The position numbers were made by a program, and so were the translations under genes. Shown piece by piece: positions 43,901-56,396 of a stretch of 64,000 nt of DNA (position 1 is the stretch's first letter; each line of letters begins with the position of its first letter). The stretch lies in the NCBI GenBank assembly GCA_030789695.1, contig CM061139.1:9315878-9379877 (forward strand), in the 5' to 3' direction. The DNA comes from Scilla litardierei (Eukaryota; Streptophyta; Magnoliopsida; Asparagales; Asparagaceae). Under the pieces are notes generated by a model. The model did not search any database, was not told where the DNA came from, and worked only from the letters and a program-made list of their open reading frames with translations.

Positions 43901-44569
43901 GTGCCAGATCCTTGGTCGGTATTGGTCGACCAATCCGGGATTTTTGGTCGACCAATTCGGCAAGAGGCCTTGGTCGATGTAACACGAACATGCCGACTAG
44001 CCCATACGGGGCCAACGACAGTCGTCTGCGGCAAAATTCTCCTATACGGGGGGAAGCGCCTGGATCCATACGGGAGCCGGCGATAATGGCTTACAGAAAA
44101 ATCCCCTCAAAGGGGATCCGACCTTGGCACGGATACGGAACAACCCCGGCAAATGGCCAAGAAGTGCAGAATATTTCGCTAGTATCATAAGGGTACTGGA
44201 TTGAAATATACTTTTTTGAAAAATACATTTTCATACGTTTTGAAAAATATGTTTTCAAAAACGCTTTTCCGCTGTGAAGTACTATAAGAGTACTATCGTT
44301 TGATAAGTGAGGGGGAAATATTGAAGGATTGTTCTAGATGGTGATTGGAATCGTAGAAACCTTTCGGATTCTATAACAACATCTTCAATATTTTTCGAAA
44401 GTAACTTATCAAATTATAATATCATTCCAAGTGGGAGTTGAAATTAGAACTATCCAAATGGGATATTCTATTATCATTTCAAGTGGGAATTGTATTTTAA
44501 GAATTTTTAATGCAATGTTTTTGATCAAACCTTCGGTTTTGTGTCTTTTTGCAGCATTTTAAAAGTAAA

Positions 44570-47500
44570 ATGTCTTTCGCTTCAAAGAATATCATCGCTG
44601 AGTTAAACAGAGATGAAAAACTCAACGGTGATAATTACAAACTATGGTCCATCAAGATACAATACGTTCTAGAGGAGCAAGAAGTGCTCGAAACTCTGAA
44701 GAACGTACTGATTGAACCCGAGTTGGGCACTACGGCCCAATACAGACGAGACAAGGAAGCTTTTGATGCTTGGTCTCGGAAAAATAAGATAGCTCGCATT
44801 ACGTTATTGAGCAGTATGGCCGATGACATAATACGCATCTTCCGAGAGCATGACCTAGCCATGGACATATGGTCCAAGCTAGAGGAGAAGTTTGGTGGCA
44901 CATCGGTGTCCAAACTTCGTGCCTTAACTATAAGATTTGATTCATACAAGAAACGTCCAGATCATTCCATGGGGAAACATCTGCGACATATGGCGAATCT
45001 TATCTCAGAGTTAAAGGATGCGGGTCATGTGCTCACTGATGAGCAACAAATCCAAGCAGTCATACGTTCCCTACCAAATGGGTGGGACCAAATGAAGATG
45101 CATCTCACTCACAATGAGAGCATCAAGACATTCAGCGATGTTTCCAAGCACCTCGAATTAGAGGAAGAGTGGCTTGCGGCTGCCAAGCCAAGTGCAGAAG
45201 TGCACATGGTTGCTGGTTCCTCACACGGGGGAAAGAAAAGGAAAGATCGTTCGAAGTCTACCAATGAACGTAATAAGCAACCTGAGTCTACCAAGAAACC
45301 CAAACATAAGGGTGGGCACAAGAAATGGCACAAGAAGAAAGACTTGAAGAGGATCAAGTGCTTCAAGTGCAACAAGCTCGGTCACTATGCTCGTTCGTGT
45401 ACGAGTGGAGGCGACGAGGTAACTTGTAATTATACTAGTTACATATGTGTTTCTAGTTCAATATTTCTTGTGGAATCTAATCCATTTTGGATAATTGATT
45501 CAGGTGCCACCGACCACATAGCAAGGGACAGACGGTCCTTCGTGGAGTATCACCGGATACCCCAAGGAACGAAGTGGATCTATGTAGGAAACAACACACG
45601 TGCTGAAGTGATAGGCGTTGGGACTTGCAAGCTAGTCTTGGACAACGACCGCACTCTCCTACTTCATGATGTTCTCTTCGCTCCAGATATTCGAAGGAAT
45701 ATAATATCTGTGGTCGTGTTAATGGGTCTTGGTTATAGCTGTTTTTTTCATGATTGTAAAGTGGACTTGTATTGTAATAATTCCTTAATTGGTACTGGGT
45801 ATGTATTTAAAGGATTTATTGTATTAAATACAATATATGACTCTTCATTATGTAATGAAAATTTCCTTGTTACAAATTCTTCGACTTATGAGTCTAATAT
45901 AATTTGTTGGCACGCAAGGCTTGGTCATATTAGACCAAAACGAATGGATAGACTTGCCAAACGTGGCCTTCTATCCAATGTTTCAAAGGTTGAAATGTCG
46001 ACCTGCGAACATTGCCTTGTGGGGAAATCTTGTCGCAAGCCATTTGGAACCAGCACAAGGGCCGAGGTTCCATTACAGCTCATCCATTCGGACATATGTG
46101 GTCCGATGAATGTCAAGACAAGACGCGGGAAGTCCTATTTCATCACTTTTATTGATGATTTCACCCGATTCGGACATATCTATTTGATATCCCACAAAAG
46201 TGAAGCATTAACATGCTTTAAAAACTATATGAGTTTAGTGGAGAATCAATTAGATCGCAAGATTAAGGTCTTGCAAACTGATAGGGGCGGTGAATATCAA
46301 TCAACAAGTTTTAAGGAACTTTGTGATGAAAAGGACATAGTACATCAGGTAACTATGCCATATACTCCTCAACAAAATGGTGTTGCTGAAAGGAGAAATA
46401 GGAATTTAATGGAAATGGTCTGTTCAATGATGGCGCAAGCTAACTTGCCAATCCCCTTTTGGGGTGATGCATTATTAACGGCCACTTTCATTTTGAACCG
46501 CGTACCCTCGAAATCAGTTAGCTCCACTCCTTATGAGTTGTGGAACCAAAGGTCTCCTGACTTAAACATTTTGAAACCTTGGGGATGTGCATCCTACGCA
46601 CATATTTCTTCCCATAAGTATGGCAAACTTGGGCCACGGGGAAGGAAATGTATCTTCATACGATACACAGAAAACTCCAAAGGTTATGTTTTCATTAGTC
46701 AGGAAGACAATGGAGGTCTAATTGAATTTGAGTCGAGGGATGTCACTTTCTTGGAAAACGAGTTTCCAAGACAGGGCGAGATAAGTCAGGACTTATCTCT
46801 ATTTGAGATTTATGATCAAGTAGGATTACCTCATTCGAGTGGGAGAATTCTTGGTGAAGACGAAAATACGTTTCAAACTTCACCAATGGATGATACGAAT
46901 GACGCAAATCCTATTCCATACGGGAATAATGATCCAAGTGGGAGCATTTCTAATGACATTCCAAGTGGGAGTGATATTAGAATTGATCTAAATTCGAGTC
47001 AACAAGGACTTGAAGAATCTCAAATACGACGTAGTAATCGTACAAGATTGGCTCCTCTAAGATTTGAGGATGAATTTCTGCAAACCTTTATGACTTTACT
47101 ACAAGATGATGACGAGCCTGCTACTTTCAAACAGGCCGTATCATGCCCTGCGAAAGACAAATGGATGGAACCGATGAAGGAAGAGTTGGAATCCATGAAA
47201 GTTAACCAAGTCTGGGACTTAGTTGACTTACCCAGAGGACGTAGAGCCATTGGGAACAAATGGGTTCTCAAGATCAAGCATAAGGCTGATGGCTCTATAG
47301 ACAGATATAAAGCTCGCCTTGTCGCGAAAGGTTTTACGCAACAGAAAGGGATAGACTACGAAGAGACCTTCTCACCTGTTGTCCGTTTTACCTCGATTCG
47401 CCTGATTCTGGCTATGGTAGCTTGCTTAGACCTCGAATTACATCAGATGGATGTAAAGACTGCCTTTCTCAATGGAGAATTGGACGAGGAGATCTATATG

Positions 47501-48676
47501 GAACAACCAACAGGGTTTGTAAAAGAAGGAAACGAACATAAGGTTTGTAAACTTCGTAAATCCATATATGGTCTTAAACAATCCTCGAGGCATTGGTATA
47601 TACGATTTCAAGAAGTTGTCTTATCAAATGGTTTTTCCATGCTTGATGAAGACAACTGCGTATATATTAAGAGGATTAAGAGCAAGTACGCTATTATGTC
47701 TCTATATGTAGATGACATTTTAATAGCCGGAAATGACAAGGGCTTTGTGATGGATATCAAGGCTTGGCTTTCATCAGTTTTTGAGATGAAAGACATGGGA
47801 GAAGCCGCATATATCCTTGGAGTTAAGATTTCAAGGAATCGTTCGAAGAAACTTCTTTCTCTTTCATAGGAGACTTATATAAAGAAGGTTTTAGAACGTT
47901 TTAATATGCAGGACTGCAAGTCCATTGAAACTCCTATAAGCAAGTACGACAATTTATGTCTGAAATCATGTCCAAAGAACCAAAAGGAAAAGGAAATTAT
48001 GAAAAAAGTTCCATATTCCAGTGCAGTTGGTAGTCTTATGTACGCTATGATGTGTACAAGACCGGACATCTGTTTTGCCGTTGGAATGATAAGTCGTTAC
48101 CAATCCAACCCAGGGCAAGTACACTGAAAAGCGGTTAAGAGGATAATGCGGTATCTCAAAGGAACTGCAGACTATGCTTTATGCTATCAAGGAGATGCAT
48201 TGAGGCTCGAAGGCAACACTGATGCTGATTGGGCAGGTGATCTCGATGAGCGACAATCGACCTCAGGATATGTTTTTCTACTCGGATCTGGTGCAATATC
48301 CTGGAGTAGCAAGAAACAATCCTGCATCGCACTTTCAACTATGGAAGCCGAGTTTGTAGCATTTAGCATGGCAGTCCAAGAGGCTGTTTGGCTTAGGACG
48401 TTCTTAGACAGGATTATTGATGCAAATGACTCAGGTGCTGTACCAATACACAGCGACAGTCAAGCATCTATAGCCTATGTCAAAGATCCAAAATTACATT
48501 GTAAGACCAAACACATAGATATCCGCTACAAATTTGCAAAAGACTATGACAAGACCAAGAAGGTAGACATAAGGTACATATCAACGCATGAGATGATAGC
48601 GGATCCGCTTACGAAGGCGATCCCCAGAGATGTGTTTTATAAACACTTATCATCTCAAGGATTGCGTAAGAGCTGA
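44570..48676 (+). pseudogene. gag-pol: Copia gag-pol polyprotein (about 1,369 codons, two nonsense codons)
   Basis: I choose ATG 44,570 (MSFASKN) over 44,549. The gag domain covers residues about 15-215 (LNGDNYKLWSIKIQYVL). The zinc knuckle CFKCNKLGHYARSC is near 265. Protease has WIIDSGATDH near 307. The pre-integrase WHARLGHI is near 450. Integrase has HSDICGP, FIDDFTRFG, TDRGGEY and PYTPQQNGVAERRN. Reverse transcriptase runs from WVLKIKHKADG, with active-site YVDD in LYVDDILIAG near 1047. RNase H has DADWAGD and STMEAEFVA. In-frame TAG at 47,867-47,869 (after LSLS, probably from CAG) and TGA at 48,125-48,127 (after GQVH, probably from TGG) are the only breaks. Otherwise the frame is continuous to 48,676. 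Confidence 0.93.
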
Positions 48677-49677
48677 GTTGTACCAATGTAAATTTCCATG
48701 TCTGTAAATGATCAAATTTAATAAAAGAATAAGTTCTTTTTAACATTGCATATGAATTTCTTAAGAAATGTTTGTATACATTTTTGAAATCTCAGCTGAA
48801 TTCTAGTATGTCGGACAGATTAAGGTTGGCTCTCTCACATGAGCAACCGCCTTTATTTTATCAGACGGGTAAAATAAAGATGAGACATGTTTAAAGTCAA
48901 AATCGTCAGACGGATGATTTAGAGTCATGACTTAAACAAAATGGTCGTATGAAAGATCTGCATCATATGGATGCTTTCAAAAGATCTAAGAGGAATTTGA
49001 AATCCTATCTGTCTTATGCGGGATGTGAGTCCAGAAGATTATTTGAGTAGTAAAAGGGACTCAAAGTCAGACATTGTGGTGTCTGTTTATCATCCTCACA
49101 ACATCATTAAGACATACGCTCCTTGGGAAAGGAGTGATGTTGTAATACGTATTCATACTACGTATGCATTTTGACCATTGGGTTAGAATAGTAATCGTGT
49201 TTAATATTATGTGAGACCCAAAGACCACATGTGTCTTAACTCGTTACCCTTATGGACTCTAATTGGTTCCTTAAGATTTGACTGGGTGATTGCTATCTTA
49301 GCATGTTGCTTATGGACTATGGTTAATTCAGTCCGGCGGGGCATGTTAGAAAAGCGAGTCAAGTCAAGATCAAAAGGATCGCAAGAAGAGGAAGATTAAT
49401 TTCATATTCACATTTGGACTTTAGAGATTCAAAGATGGCCAGCTGATTGTAATCCAGATGGGATTCAATTGTTGAATGTAAAGTATAAGAAATGTGAAGA
49501 AATAATCTAGGGTAAAGCATGCGTTGATCTACTCAACTTTGCACCTCGAGGGGTGTTGTGTATCTCTAACAAGTGCACAACAGCGGACTCTATGCGCATG
49601 ACGGTCACACGGCCTATTTCTCGGTATGATAAACAGAAGAGTTAAAGGAAAGATGTTTCCTTACAATCCCCTCAAGT
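48677..49677 (+). other. Copia 3' non-coding region
   Basis: Between the pol stop and the polypurine tract. No third gene is recognised. Confidence 0.7.
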
Positions 49678-49689
49678 GTGAGTGGGAGA
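49678..49689 (+). promoter_or_regulatory. Polypurine tract of the copia element
   Basis: GTGAGTGGGAGA directly before the 3' LTR. Confidence 0.85.
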
Positions 49690-50241
49690 TGTTGGATATG
49701 GACGACATGAATACACCCATGAGGGGATGTATGAGGGTATACGGACCTCAGATGTCGCGTGCACGAAAGCGTGCACGAAGGGAACCTTTTCTCGTGTGAA
49801 AAGGACCACTCGATAAGTGGAAAAAGCCACTCGATAAGTGGAAAAAGTCACTTTATAAGTGCATAAAGGCACTTGATAAGTGAATGAAGAAGAGGATAAA
49901 TGAATGTGCTAATATAGGCTAATAAGCTTATAATTGGTTATTTCCTACAATAACCACCCCTAAAGCCTATAAATAGGACCCCAAGGGTAAGGCATTCATA
50001 CTACACTTTCCATGCCATAAGTTTGCATAAGGCATCTTATGTTCTTCTTCTCCCTTCCATTAAAATCCTCTTCTAGTTAGAGATTTAGGCGGTGAAACTT
50101 TGCTTCGATCCTCCGTGATGAAGTATCGACCGTTGTGGCGAATCCGAGGGCGAAGTTCCGAGATTACGGTGCCGCGTACGCAAGCGTAAGTCTCGACTTT
50201 ATTATTCGATCCTAACGTCCTTGTTTTGTCAGGATCCAACA
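49690..50241 (+). repeat. 3' LTR of the copia element
   Basis: 552 bp, near-identical to the 5' LTR. Palindrome array at 49,806-49,882. Confidence 0.96.
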
Positions 50242-50246
50242 ATGAG

Positions 50247-51655
50247 GACTGACAAGTTGTAACAGTGTTATGTACCTTGCTCAGTTTCAGGTATTTTGTG
50301 GTGATTACCGTACCTTGCTCAGTTTTGGGTACGATGTTTGTGATGTTATGGAGTTTTCCTCACCCGTACCCTGATGTGGGGGAATGGGTGGAGTGAGAGA
50401 CCCAGTTAAGGAAACAATGCTCATGTACCATTGGCGGGTGCTCCTTACCGACCCACCTTGGGGTGCAGTCCAGTTTCTCATATTCAACGACATACCCAGG
50501 TTTCCAAATGACATTTAAATAAATAAGTTATTTGTCTTTGTGTTGCACTTGTTGTACTGGTGTTACTTGTGGTAGTTACTCTCCCCTTAGCTTGTGGTAG
50601 TTACTCTCCATTGCCTGTACATAGTTCCCTTTGCTTGTATATGTAGCATTTACATATCTCATTGCCTACTTTTCATGCTCTGTTTACTTTCTGGCTAATT
50701 GGTGCATTGGTTGTCATTTACTGTTGTAGCTCTTTTCCCTTGTGGGTTTTGTGGTTCCATTATGTTTAATTGCATCATCTGTATGTACATGCATGTAGTT
50801 GATTTAGGAAGTGGCATTTGATGTGGAGTTGGATATCCTATTGGGTCACGCATTGACGTGCCCCATCCATTGTTTTTCAGGTGTTGGTGTTTGAAGCAGG
50901 TGACAGATGGAGCTGTGGAAGTGAGAGCTGGAGGAGTTATTTTAGTTGTAGTTGGGGTGGTGAGGGGAGAGGAGAGTGACCTGTACTCTTGGGGTCTCTT
51001 TTTGGGCTTGAGATGGTTGCATAGCAGATGTGATGTATATTGGATATGTGGATAGGTATAGAAGTCTGAGCTCTGGGTTGTTTTCTGTTTTTCTGTGCTG
51101 CCTTTGTCTTTGTGTTGTTTTTGTTTGATTACTTGTTAGGAACATTACATGTACTATCCCAACAGTGCACAGTGGACCTGTTGACTCAATTGTATTTTTT
51201 TCTTTTCCTCCTTTGTAACACTCGCTATAACGGATTCGTACTTCTCGGGTATCCTGGGAAGCATGGCGTTATAGTGTATTATACATTTGAGTGGTGAATG
51301 ATGTGGTTTGTCCATGTGGCACCTTTTGTCCCATGTGGTAACAAAAGAGAGGTGCCACATGGGACAACCCCACTTCGGAAAAAACAAAAAGCCATCCAAA
51401 ACAACCCAAAAAGCCACCATACTCAAACAACACCAAAAAACAAACCCAACTTCTCACCCCGAATTAAAAACCTTAAAAACTCCAAGACGATACACACCCT
51501 CACACACTCTTTCCATTTGAACTAGTTTGTGTTACATGTCCTGAGTTTGTGGGGCATTTTTTGGATGCACATGCACTTTGTGCACATGGTATTTCCAATG
51601 TATCCATATTAGATGACTAATTATTTCGAACTCAAGAAAAATATATTATTGTTAC
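50247..51655 (+). repeat. Old repeat DNA, right of the copia insertion
   Basis: Continues the DNA broken at 42,381. No gene recognised. It includes TGTAACACTCGCTATAACGG at about 51,212, which looks like a gypsy LTR start, and the block 51,313-51,600 that is a diverged direct repeat of 38,985-39,250. Each block carries a hairpin (GTGGCACC...GGTGCCAC). Confidence 0.45.
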
Positions 51656-52295
51656 TGTTACACCAATTATGGCCTACTTTCATGGCCATTAATCCGATAA
51701 ATATGGACTGCATTTATGACGACAGTTACTCCAACCACTATATATAGCGACATTCTTGGCGATCGTTACTCTAATGAATGCCTCCTCATCAAGGTATCCT
51801 CATCAATGCCGATAATGAAGCCACTTTATTAGCCTGGAGGTTACAAAGCAATGACTCACCTATAAGAACACCCTGAGACAATGAGAAAAAGGGGGTAAGA
51901 TCCTACATTTAGTTACCTACATTTAGCTATCTCCATACTCAACACTATTCCACTTTACATTTCTTCATCTATAGCTCGACGCGAAAGTGATCGGACGACC
52001 TCCTAATAGGTCTAATCTAGTTGCCCCGAGTTCCATCTTAGTCATCTACTGACTTAAGTTCAGAGGGGATTTGGGTCGGAACCCAAATCCGACTTCCATG
52101 ACGACTTCTTTTTCTTGCAGGCCTATGAAGACCTCACAGAGTTAGGTCGGGCTTCAACTCAATAGTTCAAACTTAGCTCTCCCCGACCTGGGTCCAACCT
52201 TCCTCAGGTCTCTCTCCTCTGCCAATGAAGCGCCACATCACCAGTGGCATCCTCATCAGCACCACCTCACCGTGTGACAGATTTATCCGTCAACA
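51656..52295 (+). repeat. Tat-like LTR (640 bp)
   Basis: TGTTACACCA...CCGTCAACA, with TATA-like CTATATATAG near 51,735. It is followed by a degraded Tat-type primer site at 52,296-52,315 (TTGGCGTTGTCTGTGAGAA). The left boundary is chosen by similarity to the LTR at 38,827. Confidence 0.7.
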
Positions 52296-53152
52296 GTTGG
52301 CGTTGTCTGTGAGAATAAAAGTCAACATCACCGTCTCCACCTAACACTGACAATGTCTACTCATCCCATCGAATCAAGGACATGAAAGGTCATGCCCCGA
52401 AGAAGTGGCATACGTCACTCTGCATCCGAGTGGCTGCATTGTTCAAGGGTGCACACCAGGGACTGGAGCCATGCATCTATCCGTTCCACGATAATGATAA
52501 TTGGCAATGAGTTAGACAACACCTCAAAGCCCATTGCTGATAAGTGATACAATTATAAGCTTGCAACTCTGCTAGCTAGGCACTCGGGCCACATTGGAGC
52601 CTATAATTTTGGGCACTAGCAGGCACCCACCCAATCCCAACCTCGTGACGCTTAATCCTAGCTCTATTTCCCTCGTTCCTCCCTCTCGTCTCGGATAGGG
52701 TTCCACTCACTGATGGCAGATTCTAATGAATATGACAAGGTATTTGCCGAATTCTTCGAAGTTGAGATCCTCTCGGTCCCTACCGATCAGTAGGAGAAAC
52801 CGTCAAAGAAGCCTCGGATCGATGAAGGGAGCTCGAATTGTAATCGTCCGAGCAGGATCGAGAGCGGCATCTTCTGCGAGATCCCTCTCGAGCTGCTATG
52901 TATGCCAAACGCCCCCCCTCCGAGCTTGCAAGCTTCTCTGCCGAGCTTGCAGGGGTGTTAACCCGTAGAGCTATCTTGCTATGATCCCTCCAACAACCAC
53001 GATCGTCAGTGACAACAAAGAATCCATCGCCTTCGTACCCATTACTGTTGCACCACGCTGGCTTTTCGTTAACCGGCGAGCTGAATGTGGTACAATTTGC
53101 CTCAGCCGTGCACTAGCAAGAGGGAAATTGTTCTCTCGGCCTCGGAGAATAC
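52296..53152 (+). pseudogene. Decayed internal region of a Tat-like element
   Basis: An ATG at 52,713 opens MADSNEYDKVFAEFFEVEIL, reaches a stop at 52,791, and continues as EKPSKKPRIDEGSS. Further open pieces with several stops follow. I do not recognise the protein; position after the primer site suggests a gag or extra gene. The piece resumes after the TRIM at 54,028 (TRAMRLFAFDSYVTNENN, then a stop). Confidence 0.4.
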
Positions 53153-54027
53153 TGTTGGGATTTCGAAATAGTCCCACATCGGACACATGGGGGGATCCGG
53201 TGGGTTTAAAATGTGGCTGGGGAATTCCATTAGTAAGAGGCCTTTTGGGGGAAAGCCCCGTGTTTAAAACCGTGCGGGTGCCGGTGCAGACCCAGAGCGG
53301 ACAATATCTTACCAAAGTGGAGCCCAAGCCCAAGGTGTTTAAACCCGGAAAATAACATGGTATCAGAGCCGGACCCAGTTGTGCCGAAGTGTTTGATCCT
53401 CTGGTGCCGGCGTATGGGAGTCGGCGTGTTTCCGAGGAGTGCGGTGCTTGGCTTTTTCGAACAGAAGGACGGAGCGCTCCAGATGTCGAACAGAGTGATG
53501 CCCACAGTGGCGAGTCCAAGTCGGATCCAAAGTGGGATGCCGGCATATGGGAGTCCGTAATGCTCAGGGCGGAGCAGACTCATGTACCGAGCTGAAGGAG
53601 AGCTCGGGCACGGCCTGCCGAGACTGATGGAGGAGATCTCTCAGCTCGGAGGCGGAGCTCGGTGCAATCGGAAGTGGCTCGATGCCATCAAAGGGATGGA
53701 CCTTCCTAGCCACGGGGGAGGCAGCCAAATGAAGTACGCTTGGTCAGAGCTCAGTTAAGGGCGGCGGATGGATGATCGTTCGAGAGGAGGCTCATGATGT
53801 GATCCTAGTTCGAAGGGAGGATTGTTGGGATTTCGAAATAGTCCCACATCGGACACATGGGGGGATCCGGGGGGTTTAAAATGTGGCTTGGGAATTCCAT
53901 TAGTAAGAGGCCTTTTGGGGGAAAGCCCTGTGTTTAAAACCGTGTGGGTGCCGGTGCGGACCCAGAGCGGACAATATCTTACCAAAGTGGAGCCCAAGCC
54001 CAAGGTGTTTAAACCCGGAAAATAACA
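53153..54027 (+). mobile_element. TRIM (terminal-repeat retrotransposon in miniature)
   Basis: Two 205-bp LTRs (53,153-53,357 and 53,823-54,027; TGTTGGGATT...AAAATAACA) flank a 465-bp non-coding interior. Initiator-Met primer site TGGTATCAGAGCC is at 53,358-53,370 and a purine tract CGAAGGGAGGAT at 53,811-53,822. It is too small to code for anything, so proteins must come from other elements. The flanks (AATAC left, CCAGG right) show no target duplication. Confidence 0.93.
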
Positions 54028-54658
54028 CCAGGGCCATGAGATTGTTTGCGTTTGATTCATACGTCACCAACGAGAACAATATCCCGTAGCCAGAGACACT
54101 GAGCATGGTGGCGGTCAGGAAATTCCCTCATCTGATGCTCGCCGTTGAATTGGAGTTGTTGACGTCTATGTGAAGCATCCTACCAACCAGCTGAGCTCAA
54201 TTCTTCCACCCAAGCCATCGGGTATGCCGATCAGCTTCCCTGCCACCGAGTTGCCCCTCCCTCCGTTGATGCCTGACCTTTCAAACAATCTTGGCCGTAG
54301 ATTAGACCACTACACAGGCCTCGTCTGTATGAGTTTGAGATCAGGGGTAAACTTCTGATAGCTCAAGCTCAGGGATAATTTTCTGGTGACTTTCTGAGCT
54401 TGAGACCAGGTGTCATAACTCCTAGCGTCTGTCTGAGCTCGAGCTTGGGGGTAACAACTCTTGACGAGAAGATTTGGTAGCTTGCCCCGCCTTTACCGGT
54501 CTACACCTCCTCACCGAGCAGATCATCGAGCTTATTTTGGGAGCACGGCTCGCTTCTGCCGAGCTAGGAGTTCGCCCTGCCTCTGCCAGTCTGCTCCTGC
54601 CCGATGAGTAGATCGTCGAGCAGATTTTGAGTACTCACCGTTGACTCGTCTCAAAAGA
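54028..54658 (+). other. Tat-like debris right of the TRIM
   Basis: Short coding-like pieces (TRAMRLFAFDSYVTNENN, PETLSMVAVRKFPHLMLAVE) are broken by stops, followed by imperfect repeats built on GAGCTTGAGA and GAGTAGATCGTCGAGCA. No intact gene. Confidence 0.4.
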
Positions 54659-56338
54659 TGTGAGTGCTACTCCCAACTGTAGGAGATCGAACAAGTAGTA
54701 ATCTCGACGAGTCTAAGTATCGTATCCACGGAACAACTGACATGCAAAACCATGAAGTTTAGTTTATAAAGATTACTAAAATGACGAGAAACAACCACCT
54801 TTCAGATATAAAAGTAATGGAGTCGATGATTTAAAATACGAAAACAAAATCCTACGATAACTACGGCAAATTCGATACTAGGGTACTAATATGGAGAGTA
54901 TGCGTTGATTGTGATTTTGTTAGGGTATATGCAATCAATGATTATTAATATCTTTTCTATAACTCAAAGTTTCATCTGGCTAGGGTATGAGAACATCAGA
55001 AAGTGTGGCGATAAAGCGCATAAAAACGTGCCAAAGAGTAACCACATATAATAACGTTTTCATGAATAAAATACGCACAAGTGCCCTCTCATATCATGAT
55101 ACGTCCTCTCGAATCGCATAATGAATAAGTATTACTCATATCATATTCAATTCAAGCATGGCCTCGTCTTCATATAACGTACCCAAACAAGATATATGTA
55201 TAAATCGACAAAATACATGATTATAACATGAATATAGGGTGAAAAGATATCGAAATAAAATAATACGACATCCTAACTACATCACAACCAGCACATTTGA
55301 AGATTAACCATGCATGAAGAGAAAAGATTCAGTATTCATAGACAAATACATCACCAAACACTCAAAATACATGAATAATACTTCAAATACAAGCCAAATA
55401 CGCAAAATACAAGGCAAAAGATAGGGAATTTATTACCAAATCTCTCCAAATAGAAACTAAATCTCCTTCAGATGATAGCTCCTACCTTTGTCTCCAGGGC
55501 CTCCAAATCTCACGCCAAAATACGGCTCCTAGAGCCCCAAATACGCAAGAATCGCTCCCAAAACCCGACAATACGCTTATATACTTATATTGCAGGTTTT
55601 CAAATCGTTAGCAGGACAAACCCACTCCAATAAGCCTTAAAACCAAAACCCAAAGCCGCCGTAAATTCCTGCCGTTGGATCAAAGCGGGATCTTACGTGG
55701 TGTTGCCACGTGTCCCAGGCGCAGCGGGCTGCATCCGCTCTGTTTTGCTTCGACCCGCTTCGCTGCTTGCGATCGAACCCAGCTGGGATTCATCCAGGCC
55801 GTAGATCACCAGGCGGGAACACACACGATGATTATGCATGTCTCGCGGATTTCGCTCCGCTCTGCTGTGTTCAACTCCGCTGGGGCCGTTGGATGAAAAT
55901 CCAACGATTAAGTACTTGTCATGTCGCCCAGCTGATCGGGCCGTTGGATGAAGGCGTGATGACATGGATTGATGCCACGTGTCCTGTAAGATAAGGCGGG
56001 CGTACGGTTCAGCGGCGTATCACGTATTGTCGACCGTATTTCTGGTGTATTTCAGTATTTTATTAGTATTCTGTATTCAAAAATTCATAGTAATTTGCAC
56101 ATATCTCAAAAAATAACAAATAAATAGTCGTTAGAATCGTGAGACTGAGATCTATGCATGAAAAATATGAAAGAGCTAGAATACTTAGTAAAATAGCATT
56201 TTATGCATAGAATGAAGGATTCCTCTAATGATTACGAATAATCTAAATACGATCGTATTAGAGGTCAATTAAGCATCATATACACACTAAATGTGACCAA
56301 TTGAGGGCTTAATTATGCAATATTTAACCCGAATCACA
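54659..56338 (-). repeat. 3' LTR of another Athila-like element
   Basis: Minus strand TGTGATTCGGG...GCACTCACA, 1,680 bp. The preceding minus sequence (GGGACTAGCAAA..., GTTGAGGG) is a typical Athila purine tract. A TATA-like GTATATAAG lies at 55,576-55,584 (minus). Upstream of it in minus sense are two CACGTG G-boxes (near 55,707 and 55,977) and the hairpin CGTTGGAT-GAAA-ATCCAACG near 55,885. Only about 58 bp of internal region remain before the next insertion. Confidence 0.72.
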
Positions 56339-56396
56339 CCCTCAACTAGCGATTTGCTAGTCCCTAGCAAAAAGAGCGATTAAATCGGATGCTTAA

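Larger units (their letters stand above)
42382..50241 (+). mobile_element. Full-length Ty1/copia element (7.86 kb)
   Basis: LTRs of 550 and 552 bp (TGTTGGAT...ATCCAACA), initiator-Met-type primer site, gag-pol in copia order (integrase before reverse transcriptase) and a polypurine tract. It is flanked by a perfect 5-bp target duplication ATGAG (42,377-42,381 and 50,242-50,246). By eye the LTRs differ at about seven positions, so the insertion is fairly recent. Two nonsense codons in pol suggest it is not autonomous now. An unusual GC-rich array occupies the leader. Confidence 0.97.
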
